A stretch of 64,000 nucleotides of DNA from Absidia repens (GCA_002105175.1 MCGE01000030.1:124001-188000), one strand, 5' to 3'; shown: positions 12,609 to 24,518, numbered from the stretch's first letter. Made by a program: numbers and translations. The notes: generated by a model not told the origin, from the sequence alone.

Positions 12609-13270
12609 TTTCAAATACCGCCCACGTGAATATTTATTTACCCCCATTTTTTTTTCCGCTCTCTTTCTTTTTGATTTTTTTTTTCCTTCCATTTTTCTTC
12701 ACCATTCAAATTATAGGGGATTATTTTGAACTTAGAATAGTGTCAGGACTAGTTAGAAGGGGTTTCCAGATCAGGGATTGCAACATGCATGGGGAAACCC
12801 TTTCATTTTGGATCCAGGATTCAGAACCACCATTAGTTGGTTTTTTGGAGCCACCATCAGCTTAGTTTAGTATTAGTTTGTCCACAGTTTGTATCTTCAA
12901 CTGAATAAAATATGTACCTTTTTACTTGCTTCAATGAAAATGTTCCAGAAGTCTTTCTCATGTCTTGTGCAATAGAGCCCTTTTTTACTACCATCCCCTC
13001 TCACACATTAGTGTTGATAATTGCTATGTTTCGATGTAAGACATTCCTTTATAGTCTTCTCATGCCTTGTACAGTATATTAGTTTCCATTCCAGACTTGA
13101 CCCATCAGATTAGAGTCGACCTTTCTTCAAAAACTCATATTAGTTTCCTCATTCTTCCTCCAATACATCTTTGCATTAAATCCCTTGGTACGATGTATCC
13201 TTCTCTTATAGTTTTAGTATCCACCAATGCGCTTCAATAAAACATATATTTTAATCTGCAATAATGGTGA
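12609..13270 (+). repeat. Solo left arm of long-inverted-repeat element
   Basis: Begins with the terminal motif TTTCAAATACCGCCC. A pyrimidine tract then includes CTCTCTTTCTTTTTGATTTT, which also occurs in reverse complement at the end of copy 1 (about 1280-1310). The core with ATGCATGGGGAAACCC follows (12786-12801). The arm extends to about 13270, so it defines a full arm of roughly 0.66 kb. No right arm is found downstream before the FHA gene, so this is a solo arm. Confidence 0.75.
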
Positions 13271-14184
13271 ATACTCATACCATAGCTGATTTATAAGTAT
13301 CCTATTGAGCTTCTGCTTTTTAAATGCAAATAGACCAGGTTGCGCTGTGAGTACAGCCTTATCTATAAAATACTATAGACCCCCACTAGGGTGAACATAT
13401 TATATATATAGTTCATTATGTATGATATAATAATGGAAGTCAGTTGGACCTTAGGTGACTGCCATTTAAATTGGAAATGGAAGATGCTTCAATACTCATT
13501 CTTTTTTGTTTCTTTCTGCTCATACAAAAAACCGTTCGATTGACAGACGGTTGAGTATAATAAGTAGGCAAGAGCAAGACAATTTACACTTAAATAGCGT
13601 CTCTTCGGCACCCAGAAGACCTATTTTTTTTTTTTTTTTTTTTTTTTTGTAATTCGGAAGTGTTCCGAAACTTGCGCAGAAACATGCGCAATAGTCTTCT
13701 TCCTAATTTTGCACCCTGTTCTCCTATCCCTGGTGCACAATCGTTTTAAGGTGAATGTGTTGCTCCGTTACCCATATAATGCCATTCATCGTTTTTCTGC
13801 CCTACCCAGCCAAACCTGCCGATCAACGATCGATTTTAAATACACCAATGTAACATTTTTTCCCTTGCAAGATAGATCATAAAAATAATACATACTTCTA
13901 TAAACTCTCACAACAAGCAGCCTACAAGATGATGTAGTTCAAACCAAGTAAATAGATAGAGTAAAATGTTCACTTTTTTATTCACAGAAGAATTTAAAAT
14001 GCAGAATATATAGAAGATGTGGGTGAGAATGTATCAAAACAATGGAGAGAAGGGGGCGTGAGTGTACTATGGACATGATAAAAAGTAAAAAAAAAAAAAA
14101 AAAAAGTAAAAACTAAACTGAAATGAAATAATAATGGTTGATAAACTAATAAAGTGGAAGGGAAGGAATACGAAAAAAACTAAG
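13271..14184. other. Intergenic region with poly-T/poly-A tracts
   Basis: No supported gene. Contains a T run at about 13625-13648 and an A run at about 14088-14105. The last part is the 3' flank of the minus-strand FHA gene. Confidence 0.5.
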
Positions 14185-15694
14185 CTATTGTTTTTGTTTC
14201 TTCACCGTCACATCATCATCTTCATGAGCCATATTTTGATCCAGTTTTCGTTTTTCTTGTAAAGGTAACGATACAGAAGTAGGGGCAGGAGGCGGGATGT
14301 AAGCGTTCCGGTTTTTACCAAGCTTTGGGGGGATACGCCAAAAGTATTGTTTGTCTTGTAAGGTACATTTCCGGGCACTTCGACCGACTTGAGTATAAGT
14401 AGCACGGCGCCATTCCACAGGATCCATATCACTATTGTAGTAGTAAAGGTGTTCTTTGGGTGATCCATCTGCTGTTTTGCCTTTTCGTACAATTTCACCG
14501 AAAAATGCCTTTTCCTGGAGCACACGTTGGATCCGTTTTGTCCATACTTCACGATCCTGTTTCTTGTAGCTTGGGTTTGTCTTGATAATTCGAGAGCAAA
14601 TATCGCTGATGGGCATGGATGATTTCCTTGAGAAAACTAGAAAAAAAAAAAACAAAAAAAAAAAAAAAGCAGGAGAGCATTAGTGAAGATTAAAGCATAT
14701 ATGCATAAGATACCTTACCTAGAATATCAATAATATTTTCAGCGTAATCCGTCGTATCCTTTTCATCTTGTTTGGAAGAAGAATGGTTGTTTTCCTTGTC
14801 GTTATCGTCAACGCCACCGTCACCATCCACTTCATCTTTTTCGTGAGTATATTCCTCGTTCTTGATAGGAGTATCCATGATTGGTGTTTTTTCTGGTTCC
14901 CTAATTTCCGTTGATTCAGATGATGCATGATTTTTGACAGTTCCCGAAGAGTGATCATGTAAGGTGTCCTTTTCATCTTCTTGTTTGATTTCGTCCATGT
15001 ATTGTTGTGAGGGTTGTGGTGATGATGATGCTTGCGTTTCGTTACGATTTTGATCCAAAACGCGTAATTGTTGATGGTTTACTCTTTTGACAATTTGTTC
15101 TGTTGATGATAAATGAGAGTCGGTTGCTGTGGGTTGTTTATTGTGGGTTGCCGGAAGAGGATGGGTTTTTTGTTGTTGCTGGGGAGGAGGACCTGCAGGA
15201 AGACGGAAGATGAGCGAATCACCGAGCACATCAACAAAAGAATGATCATCCAAAGGAGCACGTTCATGTTGTCGATAGGGAAGGTGATCGACCGAAGCAC
15301 CATTTAAACCTAAGACGACCAGTTCGAATCGGCCATTGGCGTATTCAATAGCAACATGGTTGCGACTGATTTGGCGGTTACGGCGACCAATCTTAACAGT
15401 TGAAGATCCACCACGGCCCAGGGTGATACGTTGTTGATAACTACCGACAATTACTAATGAAGGGGGTTCAGAAGAGTTGGAGCGACTTTGCTGCTGTCTT
15501 TCGTCGTCATTGACATCCAAGGCTGAAGTGGGCACAATATCATCCGAGTTGAAGCCAAAGTCAGATGAATATGGTTCAGGTGAGGCAGGTGCTGATATTA
15601 TCGCGGGATTGATGGGCATACAATTAGTATATTGAATGGACTTTTGTAAAGCGTTGTTGAATGGTAAACTATGGCCTGTTGGTGATGTGGTCAT
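14185..15694 (-). CDS. FHA-domain nuclear protein, Tos4/Plm2-like
   Basis: Complement of join 14185-14636, 14719-15694; 475 residues. An FHA domain spans about residues 78-167. It has the GR of ITLGRGG, the SRNH phosphothreonine-binding loop (110-113) and the NG turn (131-132), so it should bind phosphothreonine peptides. The middle is acidic and low complexity (about 200-320). The C-terminal exon encodes a compact basic domain (about 330-435) with ISDICSRIIKTNP, FFGEIVRKGKTADG, YYYNSDMDP and YFWRIPP blocks. From memory this resembles the C-terminal part of fungal Tos4/Plm2-type FHA proteins, which act at promoters in G1/S and DNA damage. It is not a forkhead domain as far as I can see. Divergent from the phosphatase gene. 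FHA is certain; the subfamily is an inference. Confidence 0.85.
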
Positions 15695-15706
15695 TGCTTT
15701 TTCAAT

Positions 15707-15799
15707 CTGTTCAGTAATAAAATAAACACGTGTTAGCCTTGGAAGAAATGGGGAGTTAAATTAGTAGACAAGGCTTCTATGAATAAATAAGGCACTTAC
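15707..15799 (-). other. Probable 5' UTR intron of the FHA gene
   Basis: On the minus strand a GTAAGTG donor at 15799 and an ACTGAACAG acceptor ending at 15707 bound a 93 bp segment just upstream of the ATG at 15694. No ATG lies in the short upstream exon I can read (about 15801-15840). This supports a non-coding first exon. Inferred from splice motifs only. Confidence 0.5.
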
Positions 15800-16342
15800 A
15801 GTATGGCCGGTGAAATGGAGTATTACGGTGGAGTTCGCTTGCACAAAGAAGTAAGGCAAAGGTAAAGAAAGAAGAGCAAATTGCCGCTTTCAAAAATTCA
15901 TTTTTCTTTTTTGCCCTTTTTTTTTACCGCGATTTTTTTTTTTTTGACATTCAACTTTTTTTTTTAACTTTTTCAGTGTGAGCGTGATTTCAGCCAATAA
16001 TACTCGTGTATTTCTACCGCGTATAGGACCTTTGACGATGAATTAAGCAAAATGTATTCGGGATTTTTTTGTCGGGGGTAAACCGTCTACCAGTGCCCGC
16101 CACTTCAAACATATATATATATTAATTAAGCAATATATCTTGTGAAAAAATGTTGATGGATAGATGGCACATCTTCATACTCGGACCTTTATTTTTTACG
16201 TTTTGGCCCCAGGTTCACAAAAAAAAAAAAAAAACGTCTATATCGGTGTTTATAATTTGTATTTGATGGGTCTCACATTTCTCATTGGCTCTTTTCATCT
16301 TTTATCTTTTTCTTTCTTTTTATTCGTTTGCTTACAACCAAT

Positions 16343-18406
16343 ATGTCAGCAACTTTACCAGAATATGCATCGATTCCTGAAGATATTGAACTTGCGTAAG
16401 GACTGATATATTATATTTATATGAAACTTTTGAACCAACTATTTACTTCTTCCCTTTCTCCTTTCTCCTATCTCCTTTCCCCCTCGAAATTTTTATGATA
16501 GGTACTTACAAGTGGTCCATCGTCACGGTAAACTAAAAAAAATTGTCTTCGACTTGTCTATACTGAGACTGACATCATCATTCATTATTAATAATAGGTG
16601 AACGTACTCCTGTTCGTAGTCGACTAGAAAAACTCATTCCATCAACTTGGAATCTTTGTGACGCCAATCGAGCCATGTTTGCAACCATTTTGGACTTTAA
16701 TCAACAAAAAGGACAGCCGAACGATGGCATTCCTGCTCGTTTTGCACCTCTCCAAAGACTCGCTGAAAAGAACGGATCGTCTGAAAAGGAACAAGTAACT
16801 CATCCTGCCGGTGCCTGGTAAGGAAACATAGAACGGCAGTATGAGGAGAGAGAGAAGCTACTGTCATGAACTTTAAATGACCAGGATGACTAACGCCATT
16901 TTTATATTTTTCTGTCTAGTTATTATGGGCAGCTGACAAACTTGGGCCGCCAAAGCATGACTGCTTTGGGATCTCGTCTTCGTGAACTTTATGTGGAAAA
17001 GTAATATAGAAATATAGCAAACGATAATGAACAAGGGCACACTCAATTATAATTTTATTTGCTAGGTACAATTACCTCCCCGACCAATTTGATGCGAAGC
17101 AAATCTACATTCGAAGCACTGACTATGCACGTACGCAAGAATCCGTCCAACAAATGATAGCTGGTGGTCTTTATCCTTCTGAAAAACGCTCAGATGATGC
17201 AATTATTCAAATTCGCACCCGGTAAGAACATCAAGTGAATACAAGACGATTCGCAAGTTACAGTCCCTCACCTCATATTATCTACTCCACTAGTGATCCT
17301 CGAAACGATAATATGTACTCCAATCCAAGCTGCCTACGACTTCGTCAATTATCCAAGCAATTCCACGCCACGGTCAGTGAAATGCACAAGGATTTATCAA
17401 CCTCGCTGTCCAATCGATTAAAGAAGCATGTTGGCCATGTTTCTCTGGACTCCCATCCTTCGGCCAATGGCGTTTTTGGTAAGATGATACTTACAATAGA
17501 ATTAAAATGAAAACGTCTGATTTTTTTTTTTTTTTGGAATAATACAGACACTGTGGTTGCAGCAAAGGTGCATGGATTCGATTTACCCAAAGAATTTGAT
17601 GATCAAGTCATTCGCGATTTGGAACAAATAGTGGTGGATGAATGGTTTTATTCCCATATAGTGTCTAACGAAGTAAGAAGACTTGGGCTTGGACGATTAA
17701 TGGGTGATATCAGAGATCGTATGATTCGTCGGGCTGATGGCACGGATCACAAAGTGGGGGAACAAGATTACAAATTAGCGGTGTATTCCGGGCATGATAC
17801 GTAAGTGATGATATATAGAAAAGGCGGGGAAGAAGGGATTTTTGGTTTTCGCTATAAACGGCGTTTCAATTTTGTTTCTTCTTGACGATAAGCGAAGAAA
17901 CTCTAATTAACACTAGAAGCATTTAGATGTTGCACTGACTAAAACTTTATTTTTTCACTCATAGTACTATTGGACCTTTGTTGATTATTCTGGGCGGTTA
18001 CGACAATAGGTAAAAGAAATATAAATGGAAAGGAAGATGGGATGGGGATGGTATCATCTACTAATTGACTGTAATAATTCTTCGAAACAAAATAAAAATA
18101 AAACTGCATAGGTGGCCACCATTTGGAAGCTCCATTATCTTTGAATTATACAAGACGAAGGGATCTACCACTAACAGTAACAAGATTGGCTGGTTTGGCA
18201 GCAACAAGAAGGAGCATGATGATCATTTTGTCCGTGTGCGATTCAACAGCAAGATCCTTCAATTACCAGGTTGCGCCGAGAAAGGAAAGCATCACAGCAA
18301 TGGTGACCAAAGCTTGTGTACCTTGGAAGCCTTCAAGAAAATCGTAAAGGACCAAATTCCGGACGATTGGACGGCAGAATGTAGTATTAGCAATGTAGAC
18401 AAATAG
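16343..18406 (+). CDS. Histidine acid phosphatase, intracellular (ACP6-like)
   Basis: Join 16343-16395, 16502-16527, 16598-16817, 16920-17000, 17066-17221, 17294-17478, 17548-17800, 17965-18009, 18112-18406; nine exons, 437 residues, all phases consistent. The catalytic RHGERTP motif (residues 25-31) supplies the nucleophilic His and is split by an intron after the first Gly. The proton donor motif SGHDTT (about 321-326) is split by intron 7. There is no signal peptide before VVHRHGERTP, unlike secreted phytases. Length and the short N-terminus resemble lysophosphatidic acid phosphatase type 6 / 2-phosphoxylose phosphatase relatives. A phosphomonoesterase is secure; the substrate is open. AATAAA at about 18453 is the probable poly(A) signal. 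Divergent from the FHA gene with 648 bases between start codons. Confidence 0.92.
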
Positions 18407-18802
18407 ATATAGATTTTTATTGTTGTATTGTATTTTTGTTTTTCAGTATTTTGAATAAACTTGTTTTTGGCTTATGTTTTTGTCTAATAATTGATTGGTG
18501 TTGAGGGAAATGATAAGATTTGGGTTAGAGGTGCAAAAAGGCGGGGGATTATTCTGATGTAGATGTGTTATGGATGTGTAACAGCGACCAAGAGCCCGCG
18601 AATTTCGAAATGAGTTGGCGGTGTTTGAAATAAGTATAGGATCCGTGTCCAGTGTATTTTGGGACGAAATACTTTTTTTTCTTTCTTGTGTTTCTTTCGC
18701 TCACACACTTTCTTTCTTTCTTCGTTTGAATACATACCTTTTTATCTATATTCTCGATCCATTTTTCTATCATATTATATACTATTATTTTCTATTGTAT
18801 AC
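18407..18802. other. Intergenic region, phosphatase 3' flank and bHLH promoter
   Basis: Contains AATAAA near 18453 and then the pyrimidine-rich leader (about 18660-18800) of the bHLH gene. No gene seen. Confidence 0.6.
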
Positions 18803-20744
18803 ATGGATTATAATCTGCAGCACCACACTGATCCGTCAGGCTGGATGTACTCCCAACAGGATTCCTCTTACCGAACGAATACAAATGAACCTTTACAAGA
18901 ACCTGTGGCCTTTGAAGGTAAGGAAATATAATTCAATAAAACAATCACAGTTAACCAATTTACTCAATTTCTTTCATACATATACTTCTGTTTTTGTTAC
19001 AGATTTCCAATTTAGTTTTGGTCTAGAGCCTGGGTTCGCCATGCCCGTACCTTTAGACATGCCACCTGCACCACCATCTTTGAGTGACTCAAACAATTTG
19101 ATGTCCATGGATTACCAGCAGAACGATAGTCATGACTTCACTTGTTCAACAAGCAACAACCCCCTTTTGGATGAAAACGATCAAAAAGCTTTCTCTCAGT
19201 TCCTGGACGCTTTCTTCGTCGACAAGGATGGTCAAATGTCGAATGCTGAACAAATGGCTAACCAATTCTCCACCATGTATGATGCTCCACCTCCTCCCTT
19301 AGTTTTGAACGATGGTTATGGAGCAAATGCCACCTCAGCTTCTGAAACGGATCCTTTTCGTGTAGCTACCTCCATGTTTTTACCCAAACAAACACCAAAA
19401 ACAACAACAATATCATCAGCAGCACAACACAACGCAGAGGATGATGATGAATATCGTCGCAGCTCGATTTTGCAGTCATTGGATCAACAAAAACAATTCC
19501 ATCAAAGATTGAATAGAGTGGCTTCTGTACAACAGCAACAACAGCAACAACAGCAACGCCAACAGCTGGGCAAGGAAAGCACCACACCCACTAGCTCAAA
19601 CCGTTACCAAGATTCTATTGGTCCTAACGCCATTTTTCTTCAACAAAGCAATCAAGTATCAGCACCATTTATCACAAAACATCCTTCAACGGCTTCCCAA
19701 AGATATCACCCACAACAACATGCACCATATCCTCCCCCGGAACGACAGCACCCATCCTCAACGACTTCAGCTTCTAATGATAGTAATATGAACGGACAGC
19801 ATCACGCTCATGACCGGGAATACCAACGCTCATCTTCACGCTCATTGTCTACACCGACTCGACGCAATAAATCCCACAAGGAACTACTTACTGAAGAAGA
19901 AAAGCGGAATAATCATATTGCATCTGAACAAAAACGACGCAGCACTATTCGAAATGGATTCAAGGACTTGACTGACATTGTACCGACCCTCAAGAATATC
20001 AACAATTCAAAAAGCACTGTACTCTTCAAAGCTGTGGATTATATCAAGTATTTGGAAAAGCGAAACAAAAATTTGCGGGATAAAATGGGGTCATTGGAAG
20101 TACGTATCAAAGTCGAAGGCCGGGTGAGTGATATTTTGATGCATTCCTCATCACTCCAACAACAAACACAAACCCCATCCATGGCACCGTCTCAGTCATC
20201 ACCGACATCACAACCATCTTATTCTGAAACGGATTCTACGTCTCCTCCTCCTCCTCCTCGACCACCTTTGGACAATGAAGCCAGTGATCGGTCTCATTAT
20301 CATCATTTTCAACAACAACGTGACATCGATAGTAATAGCAACAGCAACAGCAATGACATCAGCGGTGGTGGTGTGGCGGCAGCCTTATTAGCACACAAGT
20401 CGCAACAACAGCAATTGATGGCATTACAGGAACAGTTACAATATCACCAACGACTGTTAACACAACAAGACGACAACAATCTCACTCATCATCCTCAACG
20501 ATCTCATCAAACGTCGTCATTACATCATCAGCATCAACGACAACAACAACAACAACAAAATTATCATTCCGTCTCGTCATCCTCGACTTCCTCATCTTCT
20601 CATTCATCGCCTCAATCATCCGATTTATACCAACATCCACCTGTACCACCACCTCGATGGACTTATGACTCAAACGCACGATCCAACAACACAAATGTCA
20701 AAATGGAAGTGGATAACGAAGAACCTTTGAAGGTCTCGGCATGA
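18803..20744 (+). CDS. bHLH transcription factor
   Basis: Join 18803-18917, 19003-20744; 618 residues. A basic helix-loop-helix domain lies at about 334-395. Its basic region reads NNHIASEQKRR, so the His/Glu/Arg positions that contact CACGTG-type E-boxes are present. Helix 1 (FKDLTDIVPTL), loop (KNINNSKST) and helix 2 (VLFKAVDYIKYLEKRN) follow. The run LEKRNKNLRDKM extends helix 2 as a short coiled coil, so it probably dimerises. The flanks are low-complexity Gln-, Ser- and Pro-rich, including a Gln run near residue 214 and His/Gln runs near the C-terminus, as is common in fungal activators. The start at 18803 is chosen because exon 1 (MDYNLQHH...) joins in phase through a GTAAGG/TTACAG intron. 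The regulated pathway cannot be told from sequence; Mlx-, Ino4- or Rtg-like roles are possible. Confidence 0.9.
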
Positions 20745-21256
20745 AAACGATGGGTCTTCTCCTGGTTTTTTAGTTTAGTTTAGTTTAGTAGTTTTTATTC
20801 TTTTGTATTACCCGTTCCAGCCCTTTTTTTTTTATATTATTCATATTCTTATTATTATAATCTTTGTTGTTTTTTCTCGTCCACATTCCAACCTTTTTTT
20901 TTTTGAATTTTTACAATCGTCCCTTTATCTTCATAGTTGTCTCTTGTAGGGGTCTTTTATATATTATGTGTATGTGTTTTTTATCTTTTATATCATACTG
21001 TGTACAAAATAAAAATGTCCAATGATTCACAATACTATGCCCCGTGTGCCTTTTTTTTTTTTTTTACTTCCATGAATGATGATGATGTGAAATGCATATT
21101 TTATTTGATTACATATCTTAAGGTGGAAGGTGAAGAATATTTGGCTATTGGTTGTTTTTGAGATGAGCACCATCATTATCAAAATGAAGATCAGTTCTTT
21201 TTTTTTTAGAATGTTACACCTTCATTGACTTGATGACCTTAGGATAAAAAAAAAAA
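20745..21256. other. 3' region of bHLH gene
   Basis: TTTAGTTTAGTTTAGT-type repeats right after the stop, T-rich tracts and AATAAA near 21008. No supported gene. Confidence 0.55.
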
Positions 21257-21263
21257 TATAAAA
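21257..21263 (+). promoter_or_regulatory. TATA-like box of cysteine-rich orphan gene
   Basis: TATAAAA follows an A run just before the orphan gene. It is only 16 bases before the first in-frame ATG (21279). If it is used, translation more likely begins at 21321 or 21384. Confidence 0.35.
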
Positions 21264-21278
21264 ACCACGGTGCCACCA

Positions 21279-21797
21279 ATGAGAAAGTACCATGATAATC
21301 ATGATTGTAATAGGAACAGGATGCATGGCGAATACAAAGTAGCTTTTCTGACAGGGAAGACGACCCATGATTGGGTGAAAATCATGCTTTTGATGTTGTT
21401 TCTTCCGGTTTGGATGAATCATCATCATAGGATGGTTATCGCTGCCGAACAATCAACATCCATAATGGGGGATTCATGGGCATTGAATTGTCAACCAAAT
21501 TCAAACCAGCAACAAGCGGCGTTTGAATTTTGTCAGCAACATCATTCATCTGGTAGCGATGTATCGACAATATGTATGTGTCATGATGATAGTGCTTTAT
21601 GGCCTCTATGTAAACAGCAAAAACAACAATCTCGACGGTCTTCGACCTCTTTATCATCTTATGGTATGTGTGATCTAGAAACATATACCGGTTGTTTGAT
21701 TTCCTGCAGTGCATTTATCGAAACAGTATTATGTCAAGACACGGAGTTGTTACAGTGCACGGTGGTTGCATCAAACTTGCCATCTTACGTTTCATAA
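21279..21797 (+). CDS. Small cysteine-rich, probably secreted protein
   Basis: Single exon, 172 residues from the first ATG; in-frame ATGs at 21321 and 21384 give 158 and 137. I do not recognise a family. From the third ATG the protein begins MLLMLFLPVW and after about 23 residues has IAA-EQ, a good signal-peptide shape. After it come about ten cysteines, including CMC and GCLISC, in a Gln/Ser-rich background, which suggests disulphides in a secreted or wall protein. The body keeps a sensible composition to the stop. The gene is isolated between the bHLH and PTTG1IP-like genes. Length of the N-terminus is uncertain, and an effector-like role would be speculation. Confidence 0.55.
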   Translation: MRKYHDNHDCNRNRMHGEYKVAFLTGKTTHDWVKIMLLMLFLPVWMNHHHRMVIAAEQSTSIMGDSWALNCQPNSNQQQAAFEFCQQHHSSGSDVSTICMCHDDSALWPLCKQQKQQSRRSSTSLSSYGMCDLETYTGCLISCSAFIETVLCQDTELLQCTVVASNLPSYVS

Positions 21798-22347
21798 ACA
21801 TTCAATTTGTTTTACTTAACAATATTAAGAGCATTTTTTTTCTCTATTACCGTCGTTGACGTTAAAATAAAATATAAGATGAACAAATAATATGGTAAAA
21901 GTTGTCCGTCCTCTATCATGTCCCGCTTGCATTATTGCATTAGCTTTTCCACAAAAAAAAAAAAAAAGATTTGAATACGCAATCAATACATCCAAGATAC
22001 ATTAGATATAAATATAAATATATAGTATATATTTTATTATACAGAATGGTTTTCAAAAAAGGTTCTTTATAAAGTAAAATATGATAATAATAATAAAAAA
22101 GAGTAAAGGAGGAAGGTGAAAGAGAGAGCAGGAGAAAAGAGAAGGAGGGGAAGATAAAAGGAGTAAAAACAAAGGTATAGTTCAATAGAGTAGGACTTTT
22201 GCCATAGTCTGTGAGTAGGGATTAAAAAAAAAAGGGGCCAAGATAAAATATAGCCAAATATGGTGGTAAAAAAGGGATGGAAAGAAAGATAAATAAATAA
22301 ATAAATTTGATTCTATCCTATCCAGATGATGAAATAAATACTAATTA
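21798..22347. other. Intergenic region between convergent genes
   Basis: 3' flanks of the orphan (+) and PTTG1IP-like (-) genes. A-rich tracts and AATAAATAAATAAATAAA at about 22289-22306. No gene seen. Confidence 0.55.
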
Positions 22348-23179
22348 TCACTTTCCCATGGTGGATGATGCTGGTGGATCACGAGCATATTTCTTCAAAA
22401 GCTGTGACCGCCTTGATTCCCAATTATCATGTGTCATGTTGTTGTTGTTGGTGGCGGTGGTGGTATCAGTATACATCATTTGTTCAGGTGCTATGTTGCT
22501 AGAAGAATAACGTCCACCAGTTCCATATATACTTGTTGTTGATGAAGATGCTGTTGGCGGTGGTGGGGGTGGAAGATGTGGTTGATGCTTGAATGGATGG
22601 CTAGAAGGAGGTGGTGATCGGTTCCACTGGTAGTAAGTTGATGAGCGCCGTAGGTAGAGAGATCGATGATCACCTAAAAGAGTCTGTCGTTCCTCCTCAT
22701 CTTGATCCGATCGGCAACAGCAAGAGCAACAACAGCACAAATAGCACAGTCCAACCAATACTAATACCAATAAGATAAACAAGACAATACAAGCCATAAT
22801 CCCCAAAGGCAAACTTGAAACTAAAATCACCCACCCAACATAATAAAAATGTATGTGTATATGTTTGAGTATCACCTTCTATTCTAACTGATTCATATCG
22901 CTAGTTGAGTTTCACTTACATTGGCACTGCTTGTAGTAATATTCAGTTACGGGACAATAATCCATGGTTTTATTCACAACACCAAACCAGTTGCCTTGAA
23001 TGCACTTGTTCAAACTAGCGCAATAAGCACAGCCAGTATCTGCTACACATGACGTACAATCTATCCATTGACTGCAGTTCCCTAATAATATATTGATTAG
23101 CTAGTTTTCCTGCTTTTTTTTTTTTTTTTTTTTTTGGCTTACCTTGAAAGATGTCTTGGTTGATGGATACAAAAGACAT
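22348..23179 (-). CDS. PTTG1IP-like single-pass membrane protein
   Basis: Complement of join 22348-22820, 22920-23081, 23143-23179; 223 residues. The N-terminal ectodomain (about 13-66) has eight cysteines in a PSI-like pattern (CSQWIDCTSC, GCAYC, NKCIQG, then two more). A membrane span of about 25 residues follows (LPLGIMACIVLFILLVLVLVG), then an unusual cytosolic cysteine cluster, CYLCCCCSCCCR, a likely palmitoylation site. The tail is Pro/Ser/Tyr-rich with a PPPPPP run, and its early acidic part holds EEERQTLL. This order matches the PTTG1IP (PBF) family, of unclear function in fungi. The start is uncertain: the model begins MSFVSIN without a signal peptide. A different frame just upstream contains a signal-like stretch (SLIILCIVFGF), so a missed splice or one-base error is possible. 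Confidence 0.7.
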
Positions 23180-24518
23180 TTGAATCCAAAGACGATGCAA
23201 AGAATAATAAGCGATAAATTAACTTTTGAATAAGAGTAACCCAATAAGACAAGATGAGAAAACGGGAAGCAACGTAAAGACAGGAAGGGGTTTTACACAC
23301 AACAGAGAAAGAAAAAGAGGGGACAACAAGGGGAAACGAAGGGAAAAGAAAGGAAGAGAACGAATAAAATGTAAAAAAAAAAAAAAAAAAAAAAAAGAAA
23401 GGACGGAGTTTTGGCTTGTTCGATTTTGGATAACAAAATGTCACGTTTTTTTTTTTTTTTTTTTTTTTTTTTGGTAGAGAGTCACTGTTTTGGTACTTAT
23501 CGGTCAGTGGGTACCTATTCAATTTTTATTTTAAATGAAAAAAGGAACAAGGATCATCGGTGTACATTTCAGTTATTTTAGTATGTAGTTTTCAGTTTAG
23601 ACTCAAGAAGACCTTAGCGAGCGGTGTTTAATTTATTTTACTAACGTTTGCATTGTTGCACTGAAAAGGACCGTTGGCATGATTGCTGCCTTTATGTGAG
23701 AAAAGAATAAAATGAATGCAAGTACAGCGTTTTAATCAACGAAATGATGGAATATACTGTACTGGTGTTCATAGCATGCCGTGCTACATTGCTGTACTAT
23801 ATACACAGATGTAAAAAAAAAAAGAAAAAAACGGATGACCTTCTGCGTCAATACCGTATGCAGTGTAGTAAACATTACTCACTCTATGGATAGATTCGCG
23901 ATTGAAATTGAGCAAACTCATTTCAAAATTTTCAAGCTTTAGCATAATATATTAAAAGCATGGTTATGAATGCTATCAAACTATAGATTTACTTTATAAT
24001 ATACAGTTTATTGAGGCACAAAACAATGGTATTGCCATATTTAGATTTTTTGTTTTTAAAACACAGTCAATAATGAAATGGGGAAAATGTTTCCTATCCA
24101 CTGTCACACAAGCTTTCTGGGAAAAACCTATCCATTTACATAGACTCTTCACTAAACTAAATGGTGAAAAATATTTGGAGAGCAAACCTGATTTTATGTA
24201 GCAGTAACATGATCACATATCACCCTTAACAATTTTCATTTAAATCGACTTATAAGATAGCAGATCATGTAATGGTTTTGTTTGAATATAACTAGGCAAT
24301 ATAGGGAGTGGGTAAACGAAAAAAAGAAAGCGAAATTGTAGACATTACACGAAAACTGGTTTTTAAGTATACAACCGAAAGGGTCTCAACGTTTTGGTCA
24401 ACCAATGCATTTAAATCCCGATTTTGGCCTGGCCTTTTTTTTTAGAGCCAATTGTTTTCTCTTTCTCTTTCTTTTTACTAAATAACGTTCTATCTTTATA
24501 TTCATCAACCACAACACA
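23180..24518. other. Intergenic region with poly-A and poly-T tracts
   Basis: A run at 23373-23396 and T run at 23446-23472 within the upstream flank of the PTTG1IP-like gene. The pyrimidine-rich stretch at 24430-24490 is probably the ANTH gene leader. Open frames here are low complexity and not supported. Confidence 0.5.

Noticed and set aside
12373..12865. Two overlapping plus-strand frames (118 and 79 codons).
   Set aside because: They run through the T-rich terminus and arm of a repeat element and encode Phe-rich sequence.
23226..23522. Lys-rich and Phe-rich frames on opposite strands.
   Set aside because: They arise from poly-A and poly-T tracts.
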